64,000 nucleotides of DNA from Pseudomonas sp. JQ170C. Its GTDB lineage: Bacteria; Pseudomonadota; Gammaproteobacteria; Pseudomonadales; Pseudomonadaceae. Below the pieces are notes generated by a model, which saw nothing but the letters and a program-made list of their open reading frames with translations, searched no databases and was not told the origin of the DNA. This document shows positions 10,251-18,992 of the stretch, one piece after another (the first letter of the stretch is position 1; each line of letters begins with the position of its first letter). The DNA is taken from NCBI RefSeq assembly GCF_035581345.1, contig NZ_CP141608.1:3874501-3938500 (forward strand), in the 5' to 3' direction. The position numbers and the translations under genes are program-made.

Positions 10251-11780
10251 TCACGGAGTAACAGCGCTACCGCCAGCCTCCTGCAGCCATTGGCGCAGTG
10301 CGGTCTTGAGCACCTTGCCGTAGCTGTTTTTCGGCAACTCGGCGAGGAACACGTACTTCTTCGGTTTTTTGAACGAAGCCATGCGCCCGATGAACCAGGC
10401 AGTGAGCGATCGCTCATCCAGCGGCTGGTTGTCACGGGCAACCACAAAGGCCACCACTGACTCGCCCCACTCTGCGTCCGCCTCGCCCACCACACACACC
10501 TCGAACACCTCGGGGTGCAGCGCCAACACCTCTTCCACCTCACGGGGATACACATTGCTGCCACCGGAGATGATCACGTCCTTGCAGCGGTCGGTGAGGG
10601 TCAGGTAACCGTGATCGTCGAGATAGCCGATGTCGCCGGTGAGCAGCCAGCCATCGACCAGTGCCTCACCCGTGGCCGCCTCGTTGCGCCAGTAGCCGTG
10701 CATGACCGTCGGGCCGCGCACGGCAATCTGGCCGGGCTGCCCCGCCGGCAGCGCGTGCAACTGGGCATCGAGCACGCGGACATCGACACAGGCATGCGCC
10801 CGCCCCACCGAGGACACGATGGCGGACCAGTCCGGGCGCCCGCGATCGGCAATCAGCTCACGGGACAAGGCGCTGATGGTCATCGGGCTCTCGCCCTGGC
10901 CGTAGATCTGCACCAGGCGTGGGCCGAAGGTGCTGAGCGCTTCCTGGAGGTCGGCCAGGTACATCGGCGCGCCACCGTACACGATGGTCTTGATGCCCTC
11001 GCCGGCGTAGCCGGTACACCGGGCCTGTTCGACCATACGCTTGACCATGGTCGGCGCCGCGAACAGCGTTACATCGCCCAGCCGGGCGGCAAGCCCGAAC
11101 AGCTCGTCGGCCTTGAAGCCACGGCTCTCGGGCACGACATGCCGGGCGCCGCAGCGCACATGGATGAAGTTGTACAACCCGGCACCGTGGGACATGGGCG
11201 CGGCATACACCACCGCGTCCCGGGCGCTGACCGCATCGACATCCAGCGGGTAACACAGCGACATCGCCGCCAGGTTGCCATGGGACAGCATCACGCCCTT
11301 GGAGCGCCCGGTGGTGCCGGAGGTGTAGAACAGCCAGGCCAGGTGATCGGCATTGCAGCTATAGGGGATGGGCTGGAGATCGCCGGCGTCCAGCGTTGTC
11401 CGACTGCGCCCCGCCAATTCGCGGCAGGCCAGTTCGTGGGGGGCGAACACCTGCCCGCCATCCGTGAACAGCACCCGGGCCTGGGCGTTGTCGACGATCC
11501 AGCCGGCCTCGCTGCGGTGCAGCTTGCAGTTGATCGGCACCGCCACGGCACCGACCCACCACACCGCGTACATCAGCTCCAGGTACTCGCAGCAATTCTT
11601 CATGAACAGCGCCACGCGATCACCCGGCTCGACCCCGTGCTGGTGAGTCAGCTCATGGGCCAGACCGCGTACCCTGGCAGCAAAACCCTGGTAGTCGGCA
11701 ACCTGCCGCGCCCCTTCAAACAACGCCGGACGCTCGGGCCAGCACTGGGCGGCGGCATGCAGCCAATTGGCAATATTCAC
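10251..11780 (-). CDS. AMP-binding acyl-CoA synthetase/ligase
   Basis: 509-residue member of the ANL superfamily that adenylates a carboxylate and transfers it to CoA. The P-loop-like motif YTSGTTGRSKGVMLSHGN (about residues 152-169), YGQGESPMT, the hinge LTGDIGYLDDHGYLTLTDR and the C-terminal catalytic lysine region (NSYGKVLKTAL) are all present. The start is GTG at 11780, two bases after the thiolase stop, indicating translational coupling. Chain length or aromatic specificity cannot be read directly; the context suggests a beta-oxidation-like route. Confidence 0.92.
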   Translation of the reverse strand: MNIANWLHAAAQCWPERPALFEGARQVADYQGFAARVRGLAHELTHQHGVEPGDRVALFMKNCCEYLELMYAVWWVGAVAVPINCKLHRSEAGWIVDNAQARVLFTDGGQVFAPHELACRELAGRSRTTLDAGDLQPIPYSCNADHLAWLFYTSGTTGRSKGVMLSHGNLAAMSLCYPLDVDAVSARDAVVYAAPMSHGAGLYNFIHVRCGARHVVPESRGFKADELFGLAARLGDVTLFAAPTMVKRMVEQARCTGYAGEGIKTIVYGGAPMYLADLQEALSTFGPRLVQIYGQGESPMTISALSRELIADRGRPDWSAIVSSVGRAHACVDVRVLDAQLHALPAGQPGQIAVRGPTVMHGYWRNEAATGEALVDGWLLTGDIGYLDDHGYLTLTDRCKDVIISGGSNVYPREVEEVLALHPEVFEVCVVGEADAEWGESVVAFVVARDNQPLDERSLTAWFIGRMASFKKPKKYVFLAELPKNSYGKVLKTALRQWLQEAGGSAVTP

Positions 11781-11782
11781 TG

Positions 11783-12961
11783 TTACGCCCTCCGCGCCTG
11801 CAACACCGTGGCGTAGTTGGCCACCGCCATCCCGCCCATGTTGAACAACAGGCCGAACTCGGCATTGGCTGCTGCCAGGCCAATCGGGTTGCCCGTCAAC
11901 TGGCCGAACGCCAAGGCATGCATCGACACCCCTGTGGCCCCCACCGGATGCCCCTTGGCCTTGAGCCCGCCCGACAAGTTCACCGGCAACCTGCCGCCGG
12001 CCTGTACGATGCCCGCTTCGAGCACCCGATGGCCCTGCCCTTTCGGTGCCAGGCCCATGGCTTCGTAGATCAGCAATTCGGCGATGGTGAAGCAGTCATG
12101 AACCTCGGCAAAATTCAGCTCATCCAGGGTGACCCCAGCCTGGCTCAAGGCAGACTGGATCGCCCGCTGCGGGCCCTCGAACGCCAGGAGGTCGCGTCGC
12201 GACAGCGGCAAAAAATCATTGACCTGGGCCATGCTGCGGATCGCCACTTCACGGCGGAACTGCCTGGCGCGTTTTGCAGACGCCAGCACAATCGCCGCGG
12301 CGCCGTCGGTGACCAGCGAGCAGTCGGTCAGACGTAGCGGCTCAGCGATGTAGGGGTTGCTCTCGGATACCGTGTTGCAGTGCTCGAAACTCATTGCCTT
12401 GTGCATCTGCGCCAGCGGGTTGGCCATGGCATTGGCGTGGTTCTTCGCGGCAATCGCCGCCATGGCCGACAGCGGACTCTGGTAACGCTGGCCGTAACCT
12501 GCGGCGGCCAGCCCGAACAACTGCGGGAAGCTCAAGCCGGCTTCCTCGGCATCATGCTGATACCCCGCCCCGGCCAGGGCCTGAGTGACCTGGGCAGTTG
12601 AGTTCGAGGTCATCTTCTCGGCCCCCACCACCAGCACCAGCTCCGCCTCGCCCGAGCGAATCGCATTGATCCCCGCCTGAATCGCCGCCGCGCCCGAAGC
12701 ACAGGCGTTCTCGCAACGAGTGGCGGGTTTGAAGCGCAGCGCGGGATCGGCCTGCAACATCAACGATGCCGGAAAACCGTCGGGCACCAGCCCCGAATTG
12801 AAATGCCCGAGAAACAGCGCGTCGATCTCCGACGCTGCAACATCCGCATCCGCCAACGCGGCACGGGTGACATCAACGATCAGATCTTCCAAGGTGGCAT
12901 CGCTCAAGCGGCCAAACCGCGAATGCGCGGCGGCGACGATGCTGACGGAGTCGGTAGCCAT
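11783..12961 (-). CDS. Thiolase-family acetyl-CoA acetyltransferase
   Basis: 392 residues. The acyl-accepting cysteine is in ENACASGAAAIQ (about residues 84-95). The catalytic histidines are in VHDCFTIAE and GHPVGATG; the terminal Cys-x-Gly of biosynthetic thiolases is replaced by FNMGGMAV, as in the SCP2-like thiolase branch. It would cleave or form beta-ketoacyl-CoA in the cytoplasm. First gene of an operon with the ligase and transporter, divergent from the PAS-LuxR regulator at 13110. Confidence 0.9.
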   Translation of the reverse strand: MATDSVSIVAAAHSRFGRLSDATLEDLIVDVTRAALADADVAASEIDALFLGHFNSGLVPDGFPASLMLQADPALRFKPATRCENACASGAAAIQAGINAIRSGEAELVLVVGAEKMTSNSTAQVTQALAGAGYQHDAEEAGLSFPQLFGLAAAGYGQRYQSPLSAMAAIAAKNHANAMANPLAQMHKAMSFEHCNTVSESNPYIAEPLRLTDCSLVTDGAAAIVLASAKRARQFRREVAIRSMAQVNDFLPLSRRDLLAFEGPQRAIQSALSQAGVTLDELNFAEVHDCFTIAELLIYEAMGLAPKGQGHRVLEAGIVQAGGRLPVNLSGGLKAKGHPVGATGVSMHALAFGQLTGNPIGLAAANAEFGLLFNMGGMAVANYATVLQARRA

Positions 12962-13109
12962 GGTTTTATCCTTGTAGTTGAACAGGCGTTCCCTACAATG
13001 GCCCCAACCTCCAGGCCCTCGCTATCCGTGCAACTACGTATAGGGATGAGTAGCCCGACTGATGGATACTGCGTGGGAAAATCCCCTAGAAACGAGGGAG
13101 GCCTGGCCC

Positions 13110-13682
13110 ATGACCGACCCAGCCCGACAACTGCAAGACCTTGAGCGCCTGGCCTTCCAGGTGTCGCCCGCGCCGCAAGTCATCACCGGCAACCGCCGCA
13201 TGCTCGACCTCAATGAAGCCTTCCAGAGCCTGTTCGGCTACGAGCGTGACGAACTGATGGGCAAGCTGATCCTCAAGCTCTACCCGTCACAGGCCGACTA
13301 CCAGGCCATCGGCGAACGCAGCCTGAGCTGGCTGCGTCACGCCAGGAACGGTGCCTACTCCGACGAGCGCTTCATGCAGCATCACAGTGGCGAAGTCTTT
13401 TGGGCCCGCGCCAACGGCTACACCCTGACCCCGGACGATCCCTTTCAGCTGATGGTGTGGCATTTCGAGCGCATGGACCGGGTGTTCAGGCCGACCGTCA
13501 ACCTCACGCCCAGGGAACGGGAAATATCGGCGCATATCGTCAATGGGCTGACGTGCAAGGAAATTGGCCGCAAGCTGGATATTTCGCACCGGACGGTGGA
13601 AGTGCACCGGGCGCGATTGATGAAGAAGCTTGACGCGAAAAACAGTGCGGAACTGGTGTCGCGAATTATTGTGTTGAACTGA
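13110..13682 (+). CDS. PAS-LuxR transcriptional regulator
   Basis: 190 residues. The N-terminal PAS-like sensor is at about 10-125 (NRRMLDLNEAFQSLFGYERDEL, with EVFWARANGY later). The C-terminal LuxR/GerE helix-turn-helix is at about 132-188 with LTPREREISAHIVNGLTCKE and DISHRTVEVHRARLMKKL. The ATG at 13110 follows GAGGGAGG; the upstream in-frame ATG at 13062 has no such site. It is divergent from the thiolase-ligase-transporter operon and probably controls it. There is no phosphoacceptor receiver domain, so the signal is likely a small ligand or cofactor bound by PAS. Confidence 0.88.
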   Translation: MTDPARQLQDLERLAFQVSPAPQVITGNRRMLDLNEAFQSLFGYERDELMGKLILKLYPSQADYQAIGERSLSWLRHARNGAYSDERFMQHHSGEVFWARANGYTLTPDDPFQLMVWHFERMDRVFRPTVNLTPREREISAHIVNGLTCKEIGRKLDISHRTVEVHRARLMKKLDAKNSAELVSRIIVLN

Positions 13683-13843
13683 CCCTACGACCTGCCCCAC
13701 CATTCGTCGCATTTGGAAACACTACGCCAACTGTCCATCAACCTCTGGCTTGGCTATTGCACAAGCCGGCTCTAGCGGCCCCGGGAAGACGTAATTCTGA
13801 CGCGGCAGCGGCCACAATAATTGCTTGTTATCGGAGATGTACC

Positions 13844-14035
13844 GTGTCGACGCTCAGTGAAATCGCAATGAACCACGCGAGAATGGTCAAAAGGTTGGCG
13901 GAGGAAACGCTTGAGCAGGAAGCTCGACAGCCACTGATCGTGGGTGGTTTTGAAGTATCGACCCTTGATACGCCTGAGCATATGCCGCTGCACTTCATCA
14001 TGGATGCTCAAGACAGGACCGCTGCAGGTGTCTGA
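13844..14035 (+). CDS. Small conserved-looking hypothetical protein
   Basis: 63-residue protein read from a GTG that has GGAGA 6 bp upstream; an ATG at 13837 in another frame closes at once. The sequence begins MSTLSEIAMNHARMVKRLAE and is charged and helical at first, then has a short strand-like region (PLIVGGFEVSTLD). There is no signal peptide or known domain. It is the first gene of the small-gene island before tRNA-Pro and is followed by a terminator. Function unknown. Confidence 0.5.
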   Translation: MSTLSEIAMNHARMVKRLAEETLEQEARQPLIVGGFEVSTLDTPEHMPLHFIMDAQDRTAAGV

Positions 14036-14135
14036 ACGATAGGAAAGGCCCTGTCCTGCGGACCTGTTCCACCACCTTGACAAATTTTTCACGGGCCAAG
14101 GTGCACAGTAGCCCTACTCTCTCGTGACACCTTAG

Positions 14136-14157
14136 GCCCGCTTTATGGCGGGCTTTT
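14136..14157 (+). terminator. Rho-independent terminator
   Basis: GCCCGC/GCGGGC stem with a TTTAT-type loop followed by TTTTCTTTGCC. It lies after the 63-residue ORF. The 18 bases GGGCTTTTCTTTGCCTGT recur exactly at the terminator near 16520. Confidence 0.8.
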
Positions 14158-14247
14158 CTTTGCCTGTCATTCCACCGCTACCGTTGAGCCACACTCGAAG
14201 TTCGTGCAAGCTCCAGGGCACTCTCGCACCCGAAAAGGAATTCAAGG

Positions 14248-14487
14248 ATGCCATTTCCACCGAACGAGCGAACCGCGCTGCTGGCACTCAAAGGCGTAGG
14301 GCCCACCGTCATCACCCGACTTGAACAGATGGGCATCGAAACCCTGGCTGAGCTGAGTAAATCGAATGTCGGCGACATCCTGGCTCAAGCCTCAGCTGCG
14401 GTGGGATCAACTTGCTGGAAGAACAGCCCGCAAGCCCGAGCGGCCATCACTGCGGCGGTTGAGCTTGCCAGGGGGTCGGCTGGGTAA
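14248..14487 (+). CDS. Helix-hairpin-helix domain protein
   Basis: 79 residues. LLALKGVGPTVITRLEQMGI (residues 11-30) is a helix-hairpin-helix with the GVGP turn, followed by ETLAELSKSNVGDILAQ, a second helical unit as in small 'pathogenicity locus' (Cdd1-like) proteins and in DNA-repair HhH domains. It probably binds DNA non-specifically or a protein partner. AAGGA lies just before the start. Stand-alone gene between terminators in the accessory island; role unknown. Confidence 0.75.
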   Translation: MPFPPNERTALLALKGVGPTVITRLEQMGIETLAELSKSNVGDILAQASAAVGSTCWKNSPQARAAITAAVELARGSAG

Positions 14488-14640
14488 ACGTGCTCGTCCG
14501 TATACCCATGCCATAGTCCCTTAGGGCTTTTGTTGCCCGCTGCTAGGCTTACTCATGCGCCATGTCTGCGGCCCAACACAGATGCCGGCCGTTTACTTGG
14601 CCATCATGGCAGGTAACGTTGCCTGCCATTGGGAGGCAGC

Positions 14641-15000
14641 ATGAAACCGTTATATGTTGTTGTCTTGAGCGCTGGCTTGTGTCTGTTCGGAGCAAGCGCT
14701 GCAATCGCTGATGAAGTGATTTCCCAGGAAGGTGACACGACGGTTGGATCTGGATTTGGTGCGGGCACAGGGCTGCTGGTTGGCGGCGCGGTAGGTGGCC
14801 CCATAGGAGCGTTGGTAGGCGCAGGGGCAGGACTGTTTGTTGGATCTGGTGTGCAGTCTGCAACTGGGCAGGAGGGACACGCATACACGGTGCGAAGCAG
14901 TACAGGCGAGGAACGAACTGTTCGCTCCCCGCGTGAAGAATTCGCCATTGGCCAGCAGGTCGAAGTGAGTGGCATAAGGTTGCGGGCTGCTACGCCATAG
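14641..15000 (+). CDS. Exported glycine-zipper protein
   Basis: 119 residues. A signal peptide (residues 1-23, ending IADEV) is followed by a glycine-zipper hydrophobic stretch (GAGTGLLVGGAVGGPIGALV and GAGAGLFVGSGV) and a C-terminal beta-rich segment (YTVRSSTGEERTVRSPREEF) that resembles the end of SlyB/YMGG-type envelope proteins. No lipobox Cys is visible. Probably periplasmic or outer-membrane associated. Start chosen at ATG 14641 with GGGAGG upstream. Followed by its own terminator. Confidence 0.75.
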   Translation: MKPLYVVVLSAGLCLFGASAAIADEVISQEGDTTVGSGFGAGTGLLVGGAVGGPIGALVGAGAGLFVGSGVQSATGQEGHAYTVRSSTGEERTVRSPREEFAIGQQVEVSGIRLRAATP

Positions 15001-15024
15001 GTGGTTGCTGGCGCCCCGAGAAGA

Positions 15025-15046
15025 AGCCCGCTTTGGCGGGCTTTTT
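15025..15046 (+). terminator. Rho-independent terminator
   Basis: AGCCCGC/GCGGGCT stem, TTTG loop, then TTTTTG, 25 bp after the glycine-zipper gene. Confidence 0.85.
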
Positions 15047-15193
15047 GCTGCCGCGTGTTATCAAACCACTTCCAACATGCGCCTTCCGTCGCCCCGCATC
15101 CAAGCCCCATATCTGACGCTATACAAAATCAAGGCAGATCGCCATTATGCCGAAAAATTAAGAATGCCTATCGCATCAGCCCCGGGGAATTAA

Positions 15194-16435
15194 ATGCTCG
15201 CAAACATCTCGAAGTCAGTTCGCAGTATGGCTATTGCCTCCTGCTTTACAGGTCTCAGCGGCTGCGCTACTGATGGGGCTGTTGGGGAACTTGCCGCGAT
15301 GGGCATGTTGGTGGGTGGGGCAGCGAGCGGTGATTCGGGCCTGTTGATGGCCGGGGTAGCGGGTTACGCTGGCGTCATGATTGTTGAACCACTCCTTTCT
15401 GAATCTTCGGAAACGGAAACAGGCTATTCAACTTATCCGCCGTCGGCAGTTCCCTCTACAACGCCAACTGTGCCTGCTACGCCTCCTGTGACCGCTGCCA
15501 CTCTGATCGCTGCAGAGGTGCCCGATGCTTACCGTAACGAATCCTGCGAATACCTTGAAGTTGCCCTCGTATTTGCCCATGAGCGCCTGGAGGGTAGAAA
15601 AAAGGTAAATGACGTTCAGGGCCAACAGATAGCTCAAGCCCGAATCGCAGCACGAAGCAAAGCACTGAGCGATAAAAAGTGTCCTCCTTCCAGCTGGGTG
15701 GGTGGTCGTATTGGCATCAGCATGGATAACGTAGACCCCCGCTATGTGGCGACCTACAACATCCCCGCTGAAGGCGCGATGGTTATTATGGTGAGTCCAA
15801 ATAGCGCGGCGGAAAAAGCTGGAATCAAGGTCGGCGATATCATCGTCGCCGTTAACGACAAGCCGGTCAGGAACGCCATCGACCTGCGCACAATGCTAGG
15901 CCATGCACCTATTGGGTCGGTGAATAACCTGCAAGTAAGGCGTGATACGAAACTTCTGGTAGCGAGTGCCCAGATGGGAGGCCCTGCTGTACCGCTGCCC
16001 ATAGTCCCCGTTTCCGCCTCAACACCCCCAGCAACAGCGGTAGCCCAGGCACCTCTCGCACCTCCAGACAAACCTTCGAGCACATCAAATTACTGCTACG
16101 CATACCTGACAATCGGAGAAGAGCGCGGCTCAACTTGCAGCCCCGTGGTCAAGATTGACGATACCGATCGGACTGGCTCTGTATTTCAAACACGGTTGAA
16201 CAGTTATGTGGCAAAAGTGAAGCAATCCCAACCTAGCATTTGGGGGGATTTTGAGTATGCAGAGACGATTCAGATGCACAACGCATTCATCTATCAAATG
16301 AAGCCAAAAGGCAGCCCTGAGGCGTCAAAACAAGATGCGGGGCTGATTTGCTACGCGTCTCGAGCCGATGCAGATGCCCAACTGAAGCAGTCGCAAAAAA
16401 ATGATTCGTCCCTGAAAATCGTGGGTTGGCCGTAA
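15194..16435 (+). CDS. PDZ-domain lipoprotein
   Basis: 413 residues. The N-terminal signal ends in the lipobox LSGC (about residues 21-24). A glycine-rich hydrophobic segment (AAMGMLVGGAASGDSGLLMAG) follows, then a Pro/Thr linker, a helical region, a PDZ domain at about 190-255 (GAMVIMVSPNSAAEKAGIKV, GDIIVAVNDKPVRNAIDL) and a Pro-Ala linker before a C-terminal domain with Cys residues. It is likely anchored in the outer membrane facing the periplasm. There is no protease domain, so the PDZ probably binds a partner protein. Accessory island; terminator follows. Confidence 0.8.
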   Translation: MLANISKSVRSMAIASCFTGLSGCATDGAVGELAAMGMLVGGAASGDSGLLMAGVAGYAGVMIVEPLLSESSETETGYSTYPPSAVPSTTPTVPATPPVTAATLIAAEVPDAYRNESCEYLEVALVFAHERLEGRKKVNDVQGQQIAQARIAARSKALSDKKCPPSSWVGGRIGISMDNVDPRYVATYNIPAEGAMVIMVSPNSAAEKAGIKVGDIIVAVNDKPVRNAIDLRTMLGHAPIGSVNNLQVRRDTKLLVASAQMGGPAVPLPIVPVSASTPPATAVAQAPLAPPDKPSSTSNYCYAYLTIGEERGSTCSPVVKIDDTDRTGSVFQTRLNSYVAKVKQSQPSIWGDFEYAETIQMHNAFIYQMKPKGSPEASKQDAGLICYASRADADAQLKQSQKNDSSLKIVGWP

Positions 16436-16509
16436 CCGACCGAGTGCGTTCCGTCCACATTCTTTTCGCAAGCGAAAGTGCGATTCACATCGCGCCTTCA
16501 GATGCTTCT

Positions 16510-16530
16510 AGCCCGCCTCGACGGGCTTTT
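16510..16530 (+). terminator. Rho-independent terminator
   Basis: AGCCCG/CGGGCT stem then TTTTCTTTGCCTGT, identical over its last 18 bases to the terminator at 14136-14157. It ends the PDZ lipoprotein transcript. The rest of the 16436-16716 gap holds the promoter and operator listed next. Confidence 0.8.
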
Positions 16531-16655
16531 CTTTGCCTGTGTACCGGCCTCAAGCGCCAAGCCTCGATCGCTGTACAGCGCCTGGCTCGATTCGTCGATG
16601 CCTTCGAGGCTGGGCAAGGGACAAAAATGCGGGCCCTGTTTGTGGGAGCAAACGC

Positions 16656-16700
16656 TTGACTGCTTTTTACATTGTAATTACATTGCACACATAATGTAAT
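16656..16700 (+). promoter_or_regulatory. Promoter with overlapping palindromic operator
   Basis: -35 TTGACT at 16656-16661, 17-bp spacer, -10 TACATT at 16679-16684. The -10 is overlapped by a perfect inverted repeat ATTACATT (16677-16684) and AATGTAAT (16693-16700) with an 8-bp spacer. A further TTACATTG direct copy lies at 16667. Such a design predicts repression of the downstream gene, possibly by its own product. Confidence 0.65.
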
Positions 16701-16716
16701 CGCATTGGAGAAGCAC

Positions 16717-17184
16717 ATGAGCTCTGTACAGTTCATTCACGGTGACAACGGCGAAGCGGTATTTGCGGTGATGCCCATTGATATGTATCGCGCACTCATT
16801 GCTGGCGGATCGAGGTCAGAGGCTCCGGCCTCATCACATCCGCTTTTGAATGAGGATCAAACCATGATCAAACTCCCTTACGGTGGCACCAACGCTTATC
16901 TCCATGTACCGGACCTGCTGAAGTATCTGAAGGAACGCGACATCAAGGATCTCGCGATCAATCAGCGTGCCCAGACGTTGGATAAATTTCCGAAAGAGCA
17001 ACAAATGACCCTCGACCCGATTATCCGCCGCGAGTTTCTTGGTGACCTTCGCTACCGGAACACCATGCAGGCAACTACCGAGGTGGTAGACGCCTTGGTC
17101 GCTACCGGTCACTTCCGTCGCATCAAGAAACGCTATGAAGGTATGTTCTTGCGCGCGGTGAATGCGCTCGAAGTGGTCGAGTAA
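16717..17184 (+). CDS. Hypothetical protein with antitoxin-like N-terminus
   Basis: 155 residues; ATG 16717 follows GGAG. Residues 1-30 (SVQFIHGDNGEAVFAVMPIDMYRAL) look like the short beta-strand start of Phd/HigA-type antitoxins. Residues about 48-155 form a second unit with HVPDLLKYLKERDIKDLAIN and a basic helical C-terminus (HFRRIKKRYEGMFLRAVNAL). No toxin-like partner gene is adjacent. The palindromic operator over its promoter supports an autoregulatory DNA-binding role (inference). Function otherwise unknown. Confidence 0.6.
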   Translation: MSSVQFIHGDNGEAVFAVMPIDMYRALIAGGSRSEAPASSHPLLNEDQTMIKLPYGGTNAYLHVPDLLKYLKERDIKDLAINQRAQTLDKFPKEQQMTLDPIIRREFLGDLRYRNTMQATTEVVDALVATGHFRRIKKRYEGMFLRAVNALEVVE

Positions 17185-17320
17185 CTGGTCGCTGGCCTCA
17201 ACTTGAGGCCAGCGCCTGAACATCCTGTTGGCGCTGGGGTTGACCCGCGTCAATAGTGAAAGGACGGAAATTCCCCCACAATCCGCACGCCGAAGGATCG
17301 GCACGCACTGCATTACAAAC

Positions 17321-17353
17321 AGCCCACCATGTCCCGCCATGTGTGGGCTTTTT
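17321..17353 (+). terminator. Terminator-like hairpin
   Basis: AGCCCAC at 17321-17327 pairs with GTGGGCT at 17343-17349, followed by TTTTTG. It lies 137 bp beyond the 16717 gene. Nothing else is evident in 17185-17402. Confidence 0.7.
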
Positions 17354-17402
17354 GCTGCTGGAGTGATGGCGAGTCAGCCGCCCTCCCCGCTATTTCCACA
17401 GA

Positions 17403-17897
17403 TCAGTTGATTGGCACTAGTTGCTCGCGTTGAGCAGCACTCAGGTCATCAATCAGGGCAACTTTCAGCGAGCCAGCGGATGTGCCAGCAAGGGGCTTGC
17501 CCATGTCCGCTGAGGCGTGCTCGGGAAGCTTGTACATTGCGCCCGTGAGTGGGTCGACGATCAGCATCCCGATCAAACCACCAATGAGAATGTTGCCCCA
17601 GTACCAACCACTCAAGCTGGAGTCGATCTCAACGGCCTTGTCGGGGTAGCCTTCCTTCTTGAAGCGCAGCGTATAGGTCTGTCCAGAAAAATACCCATCA
17701 CCTGATTTGAGAGTAATGGTGCTTGGAGTGTTTCCGGAGTGAACGACAATTCCGTTTTTATCGGTGACCTCGAAAGATGCACCAGGCGGAGCGCTAGAAA
17801 CCGCTACAGGATATCGCGACTCTCCCACAATACTCGCACACCCTTGGATTCCCAGAGTCGCGGCAACAACAGCAGCTCCAATCACTTTCCGAACCAT
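17403..17897 (-). CDS. Small lipoprotein with PEGA-like domain
   Basis: 164 residues. Signal peptide with lipobox IQGC (Cys about residue 20), then a beta-sandwich-like region, VSSAPPGASFEVTDKNGIVV, and TYTLRFKKEGYPDKAVEI, resembling PEGA-type surface domains. A hydrophobic segment follows (WGNILIGGLIGMLIVDPLTG), as in many Pseudomonas accessory lipoproteins. Probably attached to the outer membrane. It is in the accessory island on the strand opposite its neighbours. Function unknown. Confidence 0.72.
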   Translation of the reverse strand: MVRKVIGAAVVAATLGIQGCASIVGESRYPVAVSSAPPGASFEVTDKNGIVVHSGNTPSTITLKSGDGYFSGQTYTLRFKKEGYPDKAVEIDSSLSGWYWGNILIGGLIGMLIVDPLTGAMYKLPEHASADMGKPLAGTSAGSLKVALIDDLSAAQREQLVPIN

Positions 17898-18132
17898 TTT
17901 CTAACAGCTCCGTATGCCTTTATTGGCTAGGGCCGGATATCGGCCGTCGGCGATTGTACTCAAACGATGTCAAATAGCCATCACCTCGAAAAATAAAGTG
18001 GTCGGGCGGTAATTCAGACTCAGAAGACCACTTCCTGAACCTGCATAGCCTTATGAAGCCCGCCGCTGAGCAGGCATTTTTCTAGGCAGGAGAATTTATG
18101 TACTTCTGGTATTTGAGCGCCATGAACGACAA

Positions 18133-18730
18133 GCGATGTATTGGGAGGAGCAGTCGATTCTGTTCGGAGTGCTTCCGGATCACTTGCAGACGATGGCCTT
18201 ATTCGAGGTGAACGCGGGCTGCCGGGCGCACTAAGTTTGCAAGCTGCGGTGGGATTGGGAGATTGCAATGCCGGAACTCGGGACCAGTGCTTTCCTGATC
18301 CCCGCTGACTTCGGCGGGAGACACGCCCGGTCGGGAGTAAAGAATGGCGACGAACGCTTGGTGGTCTTGAACAGCGTGGCCAAGTCGATCATTGAGAGTC
18401 AGCGGGCATCAGCCGGGAGTGGGTTTTCTCGTACAACGGCACCGCAATGCACCGGATGAACGACTCGGCTTGGAAGAAGGCACGGGTGAGAGCGGCGAAA
18501 CTCTGGCCTCGATCAGGATTCACGACTTGAAGCACACCTTCAGCCGCCTACTGCGGGCCGCGGGAATTACTGAAGAAGATCGGAAGTCACTGCTCGGGCA
18601 CAAGAACGCCAGCATCACCAGTCATTACTCGGGCGCTGAGCTTGGTCAACTGATCGAAGCGGCAAACATGGAATCAGCCACTGATTCGAGAGGACCAGTG
18701 CTGACGATCTTGAAGAGGAGGCAGGCGTGA
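18133..18730 (+). pseudogene. Decayed tyrosine-recombinase (phage integrase) C-terminal remnant
   Basis: Conceptual translation across frames gives a catalytic domain. SILFGVLPDHLQTMALFEVN and NAGCR carry the first catalytic Arg, followed by an in-frame TAA at the expected Glu; then VCKLRWDWEI and NGDERLVVLN are seen. Two frame changes follow, and the last frame contains IRIHDLKHTF (His/Arg box) and LGHKNASITSHYS (nucleophile Tyr). The 5' half is missing. It lies 80 bp from the 3' end of tRNA-Pro, the normal place for a tRNA-targeting integrase. The 17898-18132 stretch before it shows no other gene. Confidence 0.8.
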
Positions 18731-18809
18731 AAATTAGAGAAGTCACGCAAAAGTCACGCACATGAAAAAGGCCAGCTCTCACGAAACTGGCCTAATTCAT
18801 TGAAAATAA

Positions 18810-18886
18810 TGGTCGGGACGGAGTGATTCGAACACTCGACCCCTTGCACCCCATGCAAGTGCGCTACCGGGCTGCGCTACGCCCCG
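18810..18886 (-). tRNA. tRNA-Pro (GGG)
   Basis: 77 nt with encoded CCA. Acceptor CGGGGCG pairs with CGTCCCG (one G-U), the D-arm is GCGC...GCGC, the anticodon loop ATGGGGT contains GGG, and the T-arm has GTTCGAATC. It closely resembles E. coli proL. Its 3' end faces the integrase remnant, so it was probably the attachment site of the accessory island. Confidence 0.95.
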
Positions 18887-18992
18887 ACTGGGCTTGAAGC
18901 ATGTTCTCCTAGTTGCTGAGAACGTTGAAGAATGTACCCTAACCTTTTGAATTATGGAAGCATTTTTTCCAAAATTCCTGGCCCGATAAGGG

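Noticed and set aside
15194..16435. HtrA/Do-type protease
   Set aside because: Only the PDZ domain is present; no His-Asp-Ser protease domain.
18268..18459. Separate 63-residue gene
   Set aside because: It is one frame of the broken integrase (NGDERLVVLN) and not an independent protein.
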